Shown here piece by piece: positions 44,298 through 52,243 of a DNA stretch of 64,000 nt; position 1 is the stretch's first letter; every line of letters begins with the position of its first letter. The DNA comes from Flavobacterium daejeonense DSM 17708 (GTDB lineage Bacteria; Bacteroidota; Bacteroidia; Flavobacteriales; Flavobacteriaceae): NCBI RefSeq assembly GCF_000425425.1, contig NZ_AUDK01000003.1, positions 1 to 64,000 of the forward strand, given 5' to 3'. Below the pieces are notes generated by a model, which made no database searches, was not told where the DNA came from, and saw nothing but the letters and a program-made list of their open reading frames with translations. A program made the position numbers and the translations under genes.

Positions 44298-46056
44298 CCA
44301 CCTAAACACTTACATTTTATCTGCGCTTTTAATATTATTAGTAGCCTCTCCTGTTTTTCATTTTACTTTTTTCTTTGATGGAATTTTAGTAGGTCAGCAA
44401 TTTATAATTTCGTTTATCTGTATCATCTGTTCCCTTTTTATTTGGTCAACAAATCTCAAAACAGAGATACACTACTCTGTTTTTGATATTTCTATAGGAT
44501 GTTTTTTATTGTATATTGGAATACATTTTTTTTTCTTCCCGAATCCGTATTCTATAACCAGTGATTACCTATATTTTATAAACATTGTTTTTTGTTCTTT
44601 TCTAATCAAGCAATCATTAAAAAATAAGCAAGCTTTAAGCGATTTTTTAAAGTACGGAATTGCGTTGGTTTTTATCAGTCAAGTATCACTTGGGGTTTAT
44701 CAGTTATTAGATTTAAAACTTCAAATTCCAAATATTGATATTAAAGGATCTTTTGATAATTCAGGGATTTATTCTCTGTTTTTAACAATCCATTTACTTA
44801 TTTTACCTATTTTCCTGCGTAGTACAAAAACTATCGTGCGATTAGTAGCATTGGTCTTTGCTCTCTTTGGATTAATACTCATAGTGCTTGTAGGCTCTAG
44901 AACAGCGTGGTTAGCTCTGTTATCCGGAAGCTTCCTTATACTTTTAAATACTTACCGTTACTTTTTGACGAAGGTAATACAGGCAAACTGGAAGTATCCT
45001 GTTGCTTTTTTTACAGGAATTGTATTATGTTTAAAGTATTTATACAGTTTTAAGCAGGATTCAGCGGATGGACGAATGCTTATTTGGAAATCTACATTAC
45101 TATTAATTAGAGACTCTCCGTTATTTGGTAACGGTTTTGGAGCATTTGGCGCTCGATACAACTTCTATCAAGCAACTTATTTTAGCATTAACCGAAACAG
45201 TCAATTCGAAAACCTAGCAGCAAACTCAAAAGTTGCATTTAATGAATTCCTTCAAATCACTGCTGATTTTGGCATTATCGGTTTACTATTATTTTTATTT
45301 GTTATATATCAATTTTTCCGTGGCTGTCTTGGTCTTCCGTATCCATATAAAATATACTCGATTTCTATAGGAATTGTTTTTTTGATAAGTTTTAGTTTCA
45401 GCTATCCATTTCGCTCAGTAAACTTACATGGGTTACTAATAGTTGCTTTGCCTCTTTTAACTTTTTTGTTTCAAAGCAAGAAAATTTCAGTAGGCAAGTA
45501 TCTAAAAATCGGTCTGCTTTTTTGTTTATGTCTCGGGCTAGTATTCAATGGAATGTGGATTTTTAAACAAGTAAAAGCAAGAATAATGTGGAATAATGCT
45601 TTTGAAGCTGTATTAGAAAATGATTATGATAACGCAGTTAGGTTATGTAAAAAAATAGAAAACTTAGAGCATGATCCCAATTTCTTATACTTTTACGGAT
45701 CAGTACTATTAGAAAAACAAGATCCACAGTTAGCTTTAACGGTTTTTAAAAAGGCTGAGTTATTCATGGCTGATAATGATTTATACCTAAATATTGGTGA
45801 TTGCTACGCCTTAATGGGAAATAAGACAATGGCGATTAATTATTACAGATTATCTAATATGGTTGTACCTCATAAACTTCTTCCTAAATTTAAGTTGTTT
45901 GAGCTTTATATAAAATCTGGGGATTTCGTGAACGGCTATGCAATTGCCAAAGAGATTGACACAATGCCTGTTAAAGTAAACTCAGCCGTAGTTGAGTATA
46001 TAAAAGAGAGTATAAATACTTGGCTAAAATCCCATACAAGGAGGTCAATTAAGTGA
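44269..46056 (+). CDS. O-antigen ligase-like (Wzy_C) membrane protein with TPR tail
   Basis: The 595-aa protein has about ten to twelve TM helices in residues 12-430. The Wzy_C/O-antigen ligase pattern includes VGSRTAWLALLSGS (about 206-219), GNGFGAFGARYNFYQ, and NEFLQITADFGIIGLLLFL (about 325-343). The C-terminal soluble part (about 440-590) carries TPR-like repeats. Proteins with this architecture occur in Bacteroidetes beside small secreted peptides, but their substrate is unknown. It overlaps the transglutaminase gene and is the last gene of the presumed insertion. Confidence 0.8.
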   Translation: MKMKTKFGINHLNTYILSALLILLVASPVFHFTFFFDGILVGQQFIISFICIICSLFIWSTNLKTEIHYSVFDISIGCFLLYIGIHFFFFPNPYSITSDYLYFINIVFCSFLIKQSLKNKQALSDFLKYGIALVFISQVSLGVYQLLDLKLQIPNIDIKGSFDNSGIYSLFLTIHLLILPIFLRSTKTIVRLVALVFALFGLILIVLVGSRTAWLALLSGSFLILLNTYRYFLTKVIQANWKYPVAFFTGIVLCLKYLYSFKQDSADGRMLIWKSTLLLIRDSPLFGNGFGAFGARYNFYQATYFSINRNSQFENLAANSKVAFNEFLQITADFGIIGLLLFLFVIYQFFRGCLGLPYPYKIYSISIGIVFLISFSFSYPFRSVNLHGLLIVALPLLTFLFQSKKISVGKYLKIGLLFCLCLGLVFNGMWIFKQVKARIMWNNAFEAVLENDYDNAVRLCKKIENLEHDPNFLYFYGSVLLEKQDPQLALTVFKKAELFMADNDLYLNIGDCYALMGNKTMAINYYRLSNMVVPHKLLPKFKLFELYIKSGDFVNGYAIAKEIDTMPVKVNSAVVEYIKESINTWLKSHTRRSIK

Positions 46057-46309
46057 TTTGTGTTCAAAATATCTTGCAAAATATGAGGGGGCATCAATAT
46101 AACATAATGCTTTTAGTTAATACATATTCATCATAAAATCTTAAAATTGTTATTATTTCTTCGTATGTATTGTAATATGCTCCTCCATTTCAGCAAGAAA
46201 TGTCGGGTAGCGCCAAAATTGTTACCGAAGATTTACGACTTATTGAGCGGTTGTTGTATCAATTTCGGGAAGTTTTCAAGCGATAATTTCTCCATACAAA
46301 CCCAAATAA

Positions 46310-46390
46310 CAATTGAAATTAATTTATCAAGCTGCTATTACTAACGAAATTTTAGAGATTGTTGGTGGAGCTGAAGCTTTGGACGCTTAA
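46310..46390 (+). pseudogene. atpG: Eroded duplicate of the atpG 3' end
   Basis: CAATTGAAATTAA at 46310 aligns with 40595, followed by a 12-bp deletion. Then 46328-46390 aligns with 40625-40687 codon by codon: QAAITNEILEIVGGAEAL then D instead of N, then A and a stop. Only about five bases differ over 63. The upstream part of the gene is missing. A 3'-end duplication flanking 5.6 kb of foreign-looking genes is the usual footprint of integration or gene replacement at a conserved gene end. Confidence 0.85.
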
Positions 46391-46412
46391 GAATACTTAG
46401 TTTATTCTATAG

Positions 46413-46440
46413 AAAAGCGGTTGATTTTTCAACCGCTTTT
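46413..46440 (+). terminator. Terminator after the atpG remnant
   Basis: AAAAGCGGTTGA / TCAACCGCTTTT stem with a T-run. It sits at the same relative distance as the terminator behind intact atpG, consistent with being the original operon terminator. Confidence 0.85.
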
Positions 46441-46591
46441 TTTGTTTAAATACATTTATGGGATACTTTTTAAGCTGTATTTTAGTTATATAATAGAAGT
46501 CAAAAAGAAATAAGAATCATTATAAAAGCAATACGAATTTAACCAAAGATTTAGTTATTTTTGTTTTTGTAAAATTAATAAGTATTACACC

Positions 46592-48055
46592 TTGGGTTTA
46601 TATAAAAATCTTTTTAAACAAACAGCAATTTACGGTCTGGCAACGGTTTTGCCCAGGATGTTTAGTTTTCTGTTAGTACCTCTTTATACCAATTTACTGC
46701 CTAAAGGGGAGTATGGAAAAGTGACTATTATATTCTCATGGATGATATTCTTCAATGTGATTTTAGCTTATGGAATGGAGACGGCTTTCTTTCGTTTTTA
46801 CAATAAGGAAGAAGACAAAAAAATGGTGGTCGAAACTTCTATGGTTTCCATTTTTTGGACTACAATTCTCTTTTTGGTTGCAGCGCTTTTGTTCCGAACT
46901 ACTTTAGCCGATTGGTCGGGAATCGATTCGCAATACATCACCTATTCCATTTGGATTTTAGCTTTGGATGCCTTGGTGATTATTCCTTTTTCCAAATTAA
47001 GAGCCTTGCAAAGACCAATTATGTATGCTATTATCAAGATTGGAAACGTTTTGGTAAACTTACTTTTGAGCGTACTTTTCTTAGTGTATTTGCCTAAATT
47101 ATCAGAACTGAATCCTACCGGAATAGTAAGTTCGTTTTATATCGAAAATTTCCAAATAGGTTATATTTTCCTGGCTAATATTATTGCGAGTTTGTTAACT
47201 TTTGTGGTTTTATCTCCTGATTATGTTTTCTTAAAATGGAAATTTGATTTTCGTTTGTGGAAACAAATGATGGTCTATGGATTGCCTATTTTAGTGGCCG
47301 GAATTGCCTTTGCTATCAACGAACAATTTGATAAAATTCTTTTAGATAAATTATTACCGCACAACATAGCCGCCGATGAAGTGGGGGTTTATTCCGCCTG
47401 TTACAAGTTGGGATTGTTTATGGTTTTGTACCGCACGGCTTATACGCTTGGGATTGAACCTTTCTTTTTTAGTCATGCTAAGAATGAAAATGCGCCGCAA
47501 ACGTACGCCATGGTTACCAAATACTTTGTCATCTTCGGTTCGTTTATCATGTTGAGCGTAATTGTTTTTGCCGATTTGTTTAAATTAATTCTACTGCAGG
47601 ATGAATCCTATTGGGTGGCGATGAAAGTAGTGCCTTTGATTATTTTGGCCAATTTCTGTTTGGGAATTTATACGAATCTTTCCGTTTGGTACAAATTAAT
47701 TGATAAAACCTATGTGGGTGCTTATATTTCCATTGTGGGTGCCATCATTACTTTGGTATTGAATTTTTTACTGATTCCGACTATGAGTTATGTGGGTTCG
47801 GCTATTGCTACTTTAGCGGCTTATGGAAGTATGATGTTGATTTCTTACTATCTTGGAAATAAATTTTATCCAATTCCGTATGATTTTAAAAAAATAGGGG
47901 CTTATTTGGGATTGTCTATTTTATTTTCTGTGGTTTCCTTTTATGGTTTCAGAGAAAATTATTTTGTAGGGATAGCATTGCTGCTTTTGTTTCTATATGT
48001 CATTTACCATTTTGAAAAAGAAACGATATTGGGCTTTGTGAAACGAAAAAAATAA
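46592..48055 (+). CDS. Wzx-like oligosaccharide flippase
   Basis: The 487-aa MATE/MOP-type membrane protein has about 12-14 TM helices. The N-terminal YKNLFKQTAIYGLATVLPRM and LLVPLYTNLLPKGEYG (about residues 4-44) are the polysaccharide-biosynthesis protein pattern. A TTG start is needed, since no in-frame ATG precedes the conserved N-terminus and the TATTTTTG element lies 29 bp upstream. It should flip lipid-linked saccharides across the inner membrane. dut follows 52 bp later. Confidence 0.9.
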   Translation: MGLYKNLFKQTAIYGLATVLPRMFSFLLVPLYTNLLPKGEYGKVTIIFSWMIFFNVILAYGMETAFFRFYNKEEDKKMVVETSMVSIFWTTILFLVAALLFRTTLADWSGIDSQYITYSIWILALDALVIIPFSKLRALQRPIMYAIIKIGNVLVNLLLSVLFLVYLPKLSELNPTGIVSSFYIENFQIGYIFLANIIASLLTFVVLSPDYVFLKWKFDFRLWKQMMVYGLPILVAGIAFAINEQFDKILLDKLLPHNIAADEVGVYSACYKLGLFMVLYRTAYTLGIEPFFFSHAKNENAPQTYAMVTKYFVIFGSFIMLSVIVFADLFKLILLQDESYWVAMKVVPLIILANFCLGIYTNLSVWYKLIDKTYVGAYISIVGAIITLVLNFLLIPTMSYVGSAIATLAAYGSMMLISYYLGNKFYPIPYDFKKIGAYLGLSILFSVVSFYGFRENYFVGIALLLLFLYVIYHFEKETILGFVKRKK

Positions 48056-48107
48056 AATAAGTACGGAGCAGTTTTGCGCTTGTTCCTTCATTTTTTAAAA
48101 TATTACA

Positions 48108-48542
48108 ATGAAAATAAATATTATCAATAAATCGCAGCATGCCTTGCCTAACTACGAAACGCTGGCTTCGGCAGGGATGGATTTGAGAGCTAATTTGACC
48201 GAATCGATAGTGTTGCAGCCTTTAGAAAGAACCATCGTTAAAACGGGTCTTTTTATCGAATTACCGATAGGTTATGAAGCTCAGGTACGTCCCCGAAGCG
48301 GATTGGCTGCTAAAAAAGGAATAACCGTACTGAATTCGCCCGGAACAGTTGATGCCGATTATCGCGGTGAAATTGGGGTAATTTTGGTTAATTTATCCAA
48401 TGAAGCTTTTGTGGTCGAAAATGGCGAACGCATTGCCCAATTAATCATTGCCAAACACGAGCGTGCCGAATGGATTGAAGTAGAAGAATTAACAGAAACT
48501 TCCCGAGGTGCAGGTGGTTTTGGTAGTACCGGAGTAAAATAA
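48108..48542 (+). CDS. dut: dUTP diphosphatase
   Basis: The 144-aa trimeric dUTPase hydrolyses dUTP to dUMP. Five family motifs are present: ASAGMDLRA (motif I), RPRSGLA (II), [11 protein letters not shown] with the catalytic Asp (III), NGERIAQLI (IV) and the Gly-rich C-terminal GAGGFGSTG (V). A GAAA-loop hairpin begins in its stop codon. Confidence 0.97.
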   Translation: MKINIINKSQHALPNYETLASAGMDLRANLTESIVLQPLERTIVKTGLFIELPIGYEAQVRPRSGLAAKKGITVLNSPGTVDADYRGEIGVILVNLSNEAFVVENGERIAQLIIAKHERAEWIEVEELTETSRGAGGFGSTGVK

Positions 48543-48561
48543 TTCCTGCGAAAGCAGGAAT
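48542..48561. repeat. GAAA-tetraloop hairpin after dut
   Basis: ATTCCTGC-GAAA-GCAGGAAT: a perfect 8-bp stem with a GNRA loop. A degenerate half copy (TCGAAAGCAGGAAG) recurs at 48595-48608, before the GIY-YIG gene. Confidence 0.85.
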
Positions 48562-48615
48562 CTTGTGTTCAATATAGGAAGCAAAAAACTTTCTTCGAAA
48601 GCAGGAAGTTTTAAA

Positions 48616-48930
48616 ATGAAATTATGGTTTGTTTATATTATGTCAAATAAACATAAAGGAGTCATTTACATTGGAGTAACAGATAATTTAATAGAACGAG
48701 TTAAAGAACATAAACTAAAAGTTTATTCAAATTCTTTTACGGCAAAATATAATTGTGATAAGTTAATTTATTTTGAAGAATGGGAAAATGGTTTTGATGC
48801 TACAAAAAGAGAAAAACAATTAAAAAAAGGGAAAAGAGATTGGAAAGTAAAATTAATAGAAGATATGAATCCAACGTGGTTGGATATAAGCTTAAATTGG
48901 AATTTCAATTTTAATAAAATAAGAGAATAA
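48616..48930 (+). CDS. GIY-YIG nuclease-domain protein
   Basis: The 104-aa protein starts at ATG 48616; the longer frame reads through the hairpin. It is a single GIY-YIG domain: WFVYIMSN, then VIYIGVTDNLIERVKEHK (Tyr, Tyr, Arg core) and a YFEEWENGFDATKREKQLKKGKRDWK C-terminus with the conserved Glu. It resembles the dispersed multicopy GIY-YIG (UPF0213-type) endonucleases of Bacteroidetes. It lies between hairpins at 48542-48614 and 48949-48962, which suggests a small mobile unit placed between dut and the nucleotidyltransferase gene. Confidence 0.88.
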   Translation: MKLWFVYIMSNKHKGVIYIGVTDNLIERVKEHKLKVYSNSFTAKYNCDKLIYFEEWENGFDATKREKQLKKGKRDWKVKLIEDMNPTWLDISLNWNFNFNKIRE

Positions 48931-48948
48931 AGTTTAATTTAAAAGATA

Positions 48949-48962
48949 CCCGCATTCGCGGG
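48949..48962. repeat. Hairpin between the GIY-YIG and nucleotidyltransferase genes
   Basis: CCCGC-ATTC-GCGGG, just before the nucleotidyltransferase ATG. It is the right-hand hairpin of the GIY-YIG unit. Confidence 0.75.
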
Positions 48963-48970
48963 CATGAAAT

Positions 48971-49981
48971 ATGAAAATAATCGTTCCAATGGCAGGACGT
49001 GGTTCGCGTCTTCGCCCACATACCTTAACCATTCCTAAACCTTTAATTCCGGTTGCCGGAAAACCAATCGTGCACCGATTGGTAGAAGATATTGCCGGAG
49101 TTTTAAATCAGGAAATTGAAGAAGTTGCCTTTATTATCCACGAAAGTTTTGGTGAAAAAGTAGAGCAGGATTTAATTGCTATTGCTGAAAAATTAGGAGC
49201 CAGAGGTACTATTTATTATCAAAATGAAGCTCTTGGAACCGGCCACGCAATTATGTGTGCCAAAGATTCTCTTTCCGGTCCGGCGGTGATTGCTTATGCA
49301 GACACCTTGATTCGTGCCGATTTTGAATTGGATCCAACCGCTGATTCGGTAATTTGGGTAAAACAAATTGAAAATCCGGAAGCTTTTGGAGTAGTTAAAC
49401 TAAACGCCAATAACGAGATTATTGAATTGGTTGAAAAACCACAGGAATTCGTAAGTGATTTGGCCGTTATCGGAATTTATTATTTCAAAGATATTGCGGT
49501 TTTAAAACAGGAATTGCAAAATGTTTTAGACAACAACATTCAAAATGGTGGTGAATACCAAATTAATGATGGAATCAAAAACATGATGGCCAACGGAAAA
49601 ATCTTTAAAACCGGTGAAGTAAGCGCCTGGATGGATTGCGGAAACAAAAATGTAACCGTAGAAACCAATTCCAGAATGTTGGCTTTCCTGGCTGAAGACA
49701 AAGAAAGTTTGGTTTCTCCAAAGGTAAAAATCGAAAATTCTACGATTATCGAACCTTGTTTTATTGGGGACGATGTGGTGTTAATTAACGCTACGGTGGG
49801 GCCAAATGTTTCTTTAGGAAATGGATGTCACGTGATTGACAGCAGCATCAAAAACAGTTTGCTTCAAACACACGTACATATTAAAAATGCCAATCTGGAC
49901 AATGCGATGATAGGAAATCACGCCAGTTTTGATGGTAATTTTACAAGCATAAGCATTGGAGATTATTCGGTTTTAGAATAA
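48971..49981 (+). CDS. Sugar-phosphate nucleotidyltransferase
   Basis: The 336-aa protein has a GT-A nucleotidyltransferase domain with the signature PMAGRGSRLRPHTLTIPKPL (residues 5-24), GTGHAIMCAKD (about 90-100), AYADTLIRADF and VEKPQEFVSD. It is followed by a C-terminal left-handed beta-helix region (hexapeptide repeats, about 250-336). It resembles glucose-1-phosphate thymidylyl/uridylyltransferases with an acyltransferase-like tail; the exact sugar is not certain. It precedes TPR, DUF4292 and EnvC genes. Confidence 0.9.
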   Translation: MKIIVPMAGRGSRLRPHTLTIPKPLIPVAGKPIVHRLVEDIAGVLNQEIEEVAFIIHESFGEKVEQDLIAIAEKLGARGTIYYQNEALGTGHAIMCAKDSLSGPAVIAYADTLIRADFELDPTADSVIWVKQIENPEAFGVVKLNANNEIIELVEKPQEFVSDLAVIGIYYFKDIAVLKQELQNVLDNNIQNGGEYQINDGIKNMMANGKIFKTGEVSAWMDCGNKNVTVETNSRMLAFLAEDKESLVSPKVKIENSTIIEPCFIGDDVVLINATVGPNVSLGNGCHVIDSSIKNSLLQTHVHIKNANLDNAMIGNHASFDGNFTSISIGDYSVLE

Positions 49982-50004
49982 TTTCGGATGCAATAATAAA
50001 ATTG

Positions 50005-50054
50005 CCATTAAGAAATTAAGTTGATTAAGCGTAAGAATCTTAATTTCTTAATGG
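50005..50054. repeat. Intergenic palindrome, CCATTAAG family, copy B
   Basis: Perfect arms CCATTAAGAAATTAAG (50005-50020) and CTTAATTTCTTAATGG (50039-50054) between the nucleotidyltransferase and TPR genes. Confidence 0.9.
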
Positions 50055-50090
50055 TAAATTGTACAGCTTTTTAAAGTTTAATGAACAAAA

Positions 50091-51440
50091 ATGAAAAAGT
50101 TAGTTCCTTTAATGATAATGGTGGTTTTGCAATGCAATCCGGTTTTGTCATGGGGACAAACAGAGCCCGAAACTATTAAATTGCCGGAAAATAAATTTCA
50201 GGATTATTTTTACGAAGCTTTAAAGCAAAAAGCCATTGAAAACTACGACAAGGCAATTGTGGCTTTGGAACGCTGTTTGAAAATAGACAGTAATAATGCC
50301 ACGATTTACCACGAATTAGGCAAAAATTATCTGGCGCAAAAGGATTATAAAAACGCCTACACTTCATTTGAAAAAGCTCATCATTTAGACCCAACCAACA
50401 AATGGTTTTTGGTAGGTATGTATGATGTAGATTATGCTACAAAAAACTATACTGATGCCGTTTTAGTGATTCAAAAACTGATTGCTTTTGACCCAAAATT
50501 CAAAGAAGATTTAACTTCGTTGTATATGAATACCGGCGAATTTGACAAAGCTTTGGCACTTATCAATGAGTTGAACGAAACCGTTGGGAAATCGGACAGA
50601 AGGGAGAGTTATAAAATTCAGATCCTCTCTCAGGGCAAATATCAGGATACGGAAATAACCAATCTGGAGGAGCAAATCCTGAAATATCCTAAGGCAGAGG
50701 AAAATTACATTTCGCTGATTTATTTATATTCCAAAAAAAACAATATCGAAAAAGTTTTAGAAACGGCGAAAAGGCTGGAGGCTGCCATTCCGGATTCCGA
50801 ATGGGCGCAACTAAGTTTGTTTAAAAATTATTTGGTTGCTAATGAAAGCGATAAAGCCATCAAGGCCATGAATATTGTTTTGGGCAGTTCCAAAATTGAC
50901 AGCAAAATAAAACACCGCATTTTCAATGAATTTTTAATTTATGTCAATACACATCCGCAATTCACTTCCGATTTAGATAAAGCAATTGCTTATTTTGCTG
51001 ATGATTCCCAAGTGAATGTTGCCAAAGAAGTAGGGAAATATTATCACAACAAAAAACAATGGGACAAGGCTGAAAAATATTATCAGCTGGGACTTCAAAA
51101 GAATACGACTCCGGATGTAGAATCCGGTTTACTTTTGTTGGATGTTTATACGCAGATGGCTCAATTTGACAAAATGGCCAAAATCGCCGATGATATGGTC
51201 GAATTGTATCCGGCACAGCCTCAGTTTTATTATTATGCCGGATTGGCTTACAATCAGTTGCAACAATTTAAAAAAGCCAAGGAAATGCTCGAAACAGGCA
51301 TGGATTATGTGGTAGAAGATCTAACCTTAGAGATAAATTATAACATTCAGTTGGGAGAAGCGTATAATGGTTTAGGCGATACCAATAAAAAAATATTCTA
51401 CTTTTCTAAAGCAGACGAATTATTAAAAAAACAAAAATAA
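50091..51440 (+). CDS. Secreted tetratricopeptide-repeat protein
   Basis: The 449-aa protein has a signal peptide (MKKLVPLMIMVVLQCNPVLSWGQ). It is composed of TPR units (e.g. KAIVALERCLKIDSNNATIYHELG and WDKAEKYYQLGLQ) through to the C-terminus. TPR proteins are scaffolds; here the operon with DUF4292 (stop to ATG one base) and an EnvC homologue suggests a role in envelope or outer-membrane biogenesis, perhaps LPS or cell-wall related. No enzymatic motif. Confidence 0.85.
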   Translation: MKKLVPLMIMVVLQCNPVLSWGQTEPETIKLPENKFQDYFYEALKQKAIENYDKAIVALERCLKIDSNNATIYHELGKNYLAQKDYKNAYTSFEKAHHLDPTNKWFLVGMYDVDYATKNYTDAVLVIQKLIAFDPKFKEDLTSLYMNTGEFDKALALINELNETVGKSDRRESYKIQILSQGKYQDTEITNLEEQILKYPKAEENYISLIYLYSKKNNIEKVLETAKRLEAAIPDSEWAQLSLFKNYLVANESDKAIKAMNIVLGSSKIDSKIKHRIFNEFLIYVNTHPQFTSDLDKAIAYFADDSQVNVAKEVGKYYHNKKQWDKAEKYYQLGLQKNTTPDVESGLLLLDVYTQMAQFDKMAKIADDMVELYPAQPQFYYYAGLAYNQLQQFKKAKEMLETGMDYVVEDLTLEINYNIQLGEAYNGLGDTNKKIFYFSKADELLKKQK

Positions 51441-51441
51441 A

Positions 51442-52218
51442 ATGAAAAAATACCTAGCCTTTTTGGTTGTCATTCTTTTGGTTTCCTGCAAACCCAAAGC
51501 CATTGTTACTTCGGCAACCATTACAGAACCAGTCGATTATATGAAAGCAACCAAAATAATTGATAGTCATTACAGCAATAAAAACGATTTTTCTACATTA
51601 TATATCAAAGCCAGTGCCCGTTATGCCGACGAGAAACAGGCTCAAAATGTGTCGGCTGAGATTAGAATTAAAAAAGACCAACAAATCTTAGTGAGTTTGC
51701 GTTTTCTGGGAATAACAATGGCCAAAGCTTCTATTACTCCGGCTTCGGTAAGTTATTACGAAAAAATAAAAGGAACTTATTTTGAAGGCGATTTTAGTTC
51801 TTTGAGTCAGTGGCTGGGAACCGATTTAGATTACAGTAAAATTCAAAATATGTTGGTTGGAGAAGCATTAGACGATTTGAACAAGGGAAAATATACTGAG
51901 ACTTTACTCGATAATTTGTACCGTTTGGATGATGCTAAAAGCGGAAATACTCAAAAAAGTTTTTATTTTAATCCGAATAATTTTACGGTAAATAAGCAGG
52001 AAGTTACCCAAACAACTGAAAACAGAACTATCCAAATTGCTTATCCGGAAAGGGTAGCTTACAAGGAAGCCAACCTGCCATCGAATATTGAGATTAAAAC
52101 ACAACAGCCTAAAGGGAAATCGGAAATTAATTTAAATTACAATTCCGTTTCTTTTAATGAAGAACTTTCTTTCCCTTATAGTGTTCCGGATGGTTACAAA
52201 CGAATAATAATTAAGTAA
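51442..52218 (+). CDS. DUF4292 lipoprotein
   Basis: The 258-aa protein has a lipoprotein signal peptide (lipobox LVSC, Cys 16). The body is beta-rich, with YIKASARYADEKQAQNV, then a MAKASITPASVSYYEK region, and ends YSVPDGYKRIII. It resembles the DUF4292 family, a LolB/VioE-like beta-sandwich fold in Bacteroidetes. It is adjacent to envC (25 bp) with a TAAATTTG element over its stop codon that may drive envC separately. Confidence 0.85.
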   Translation: MKKYLAFLVVILLVSCKPKAIVTSATITEPVDYMKATKIIDSHYSNKNDFSTLYIKASARYADEKQAQNVSAEIRIKKDQQILVSLRFLGITMAKASITPASVSYYEKIKGTYFEGDFSSLSQWLGTDLDYSKIQNMLVGEALDDLNKGKYTETLLDNLYRLDDAKSGNTQKSFYFNPNNFTVNKQEVTQTTENRTIQIAYPERVAYKEANLPSNIEIKTQQPKGKSEINLNYNSVSFNEELSFPYSVPDGYKRIIIK

Positions 52219-52223
52219 ATTTG
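52216..52223 (+). promoter_or_regulatory. -7 element (TAAATTTG) upstream of envC
   Basis: A TAnnTTTG match begins in the DUF4292 stop codon, 20 bp before the envC ATG. Confidence 0.4.
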
Positions 52224-52243
52224 CCAAAAATATATTTTTTAAG

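Larger units (their letters stand above)
46057..46591. other. Non-coding junction region with atpG scar
   Basis: No real gene is visible; a 65-codon frame at 46147-46344 lacks any family signature. The region ends with the atpG-like fragment, its terminator and the promoter-like TATTTTTG (46556-46563) of the flippase gene. Confidence 0.6.

Noticed and set aside
46147-46344. 65-codon plus-strand ORF in the insertion scar
   Set aside because: It has no family signature, runs through the eroded atpG-like sequence in another frame, and shows no promoter or neighbour support.
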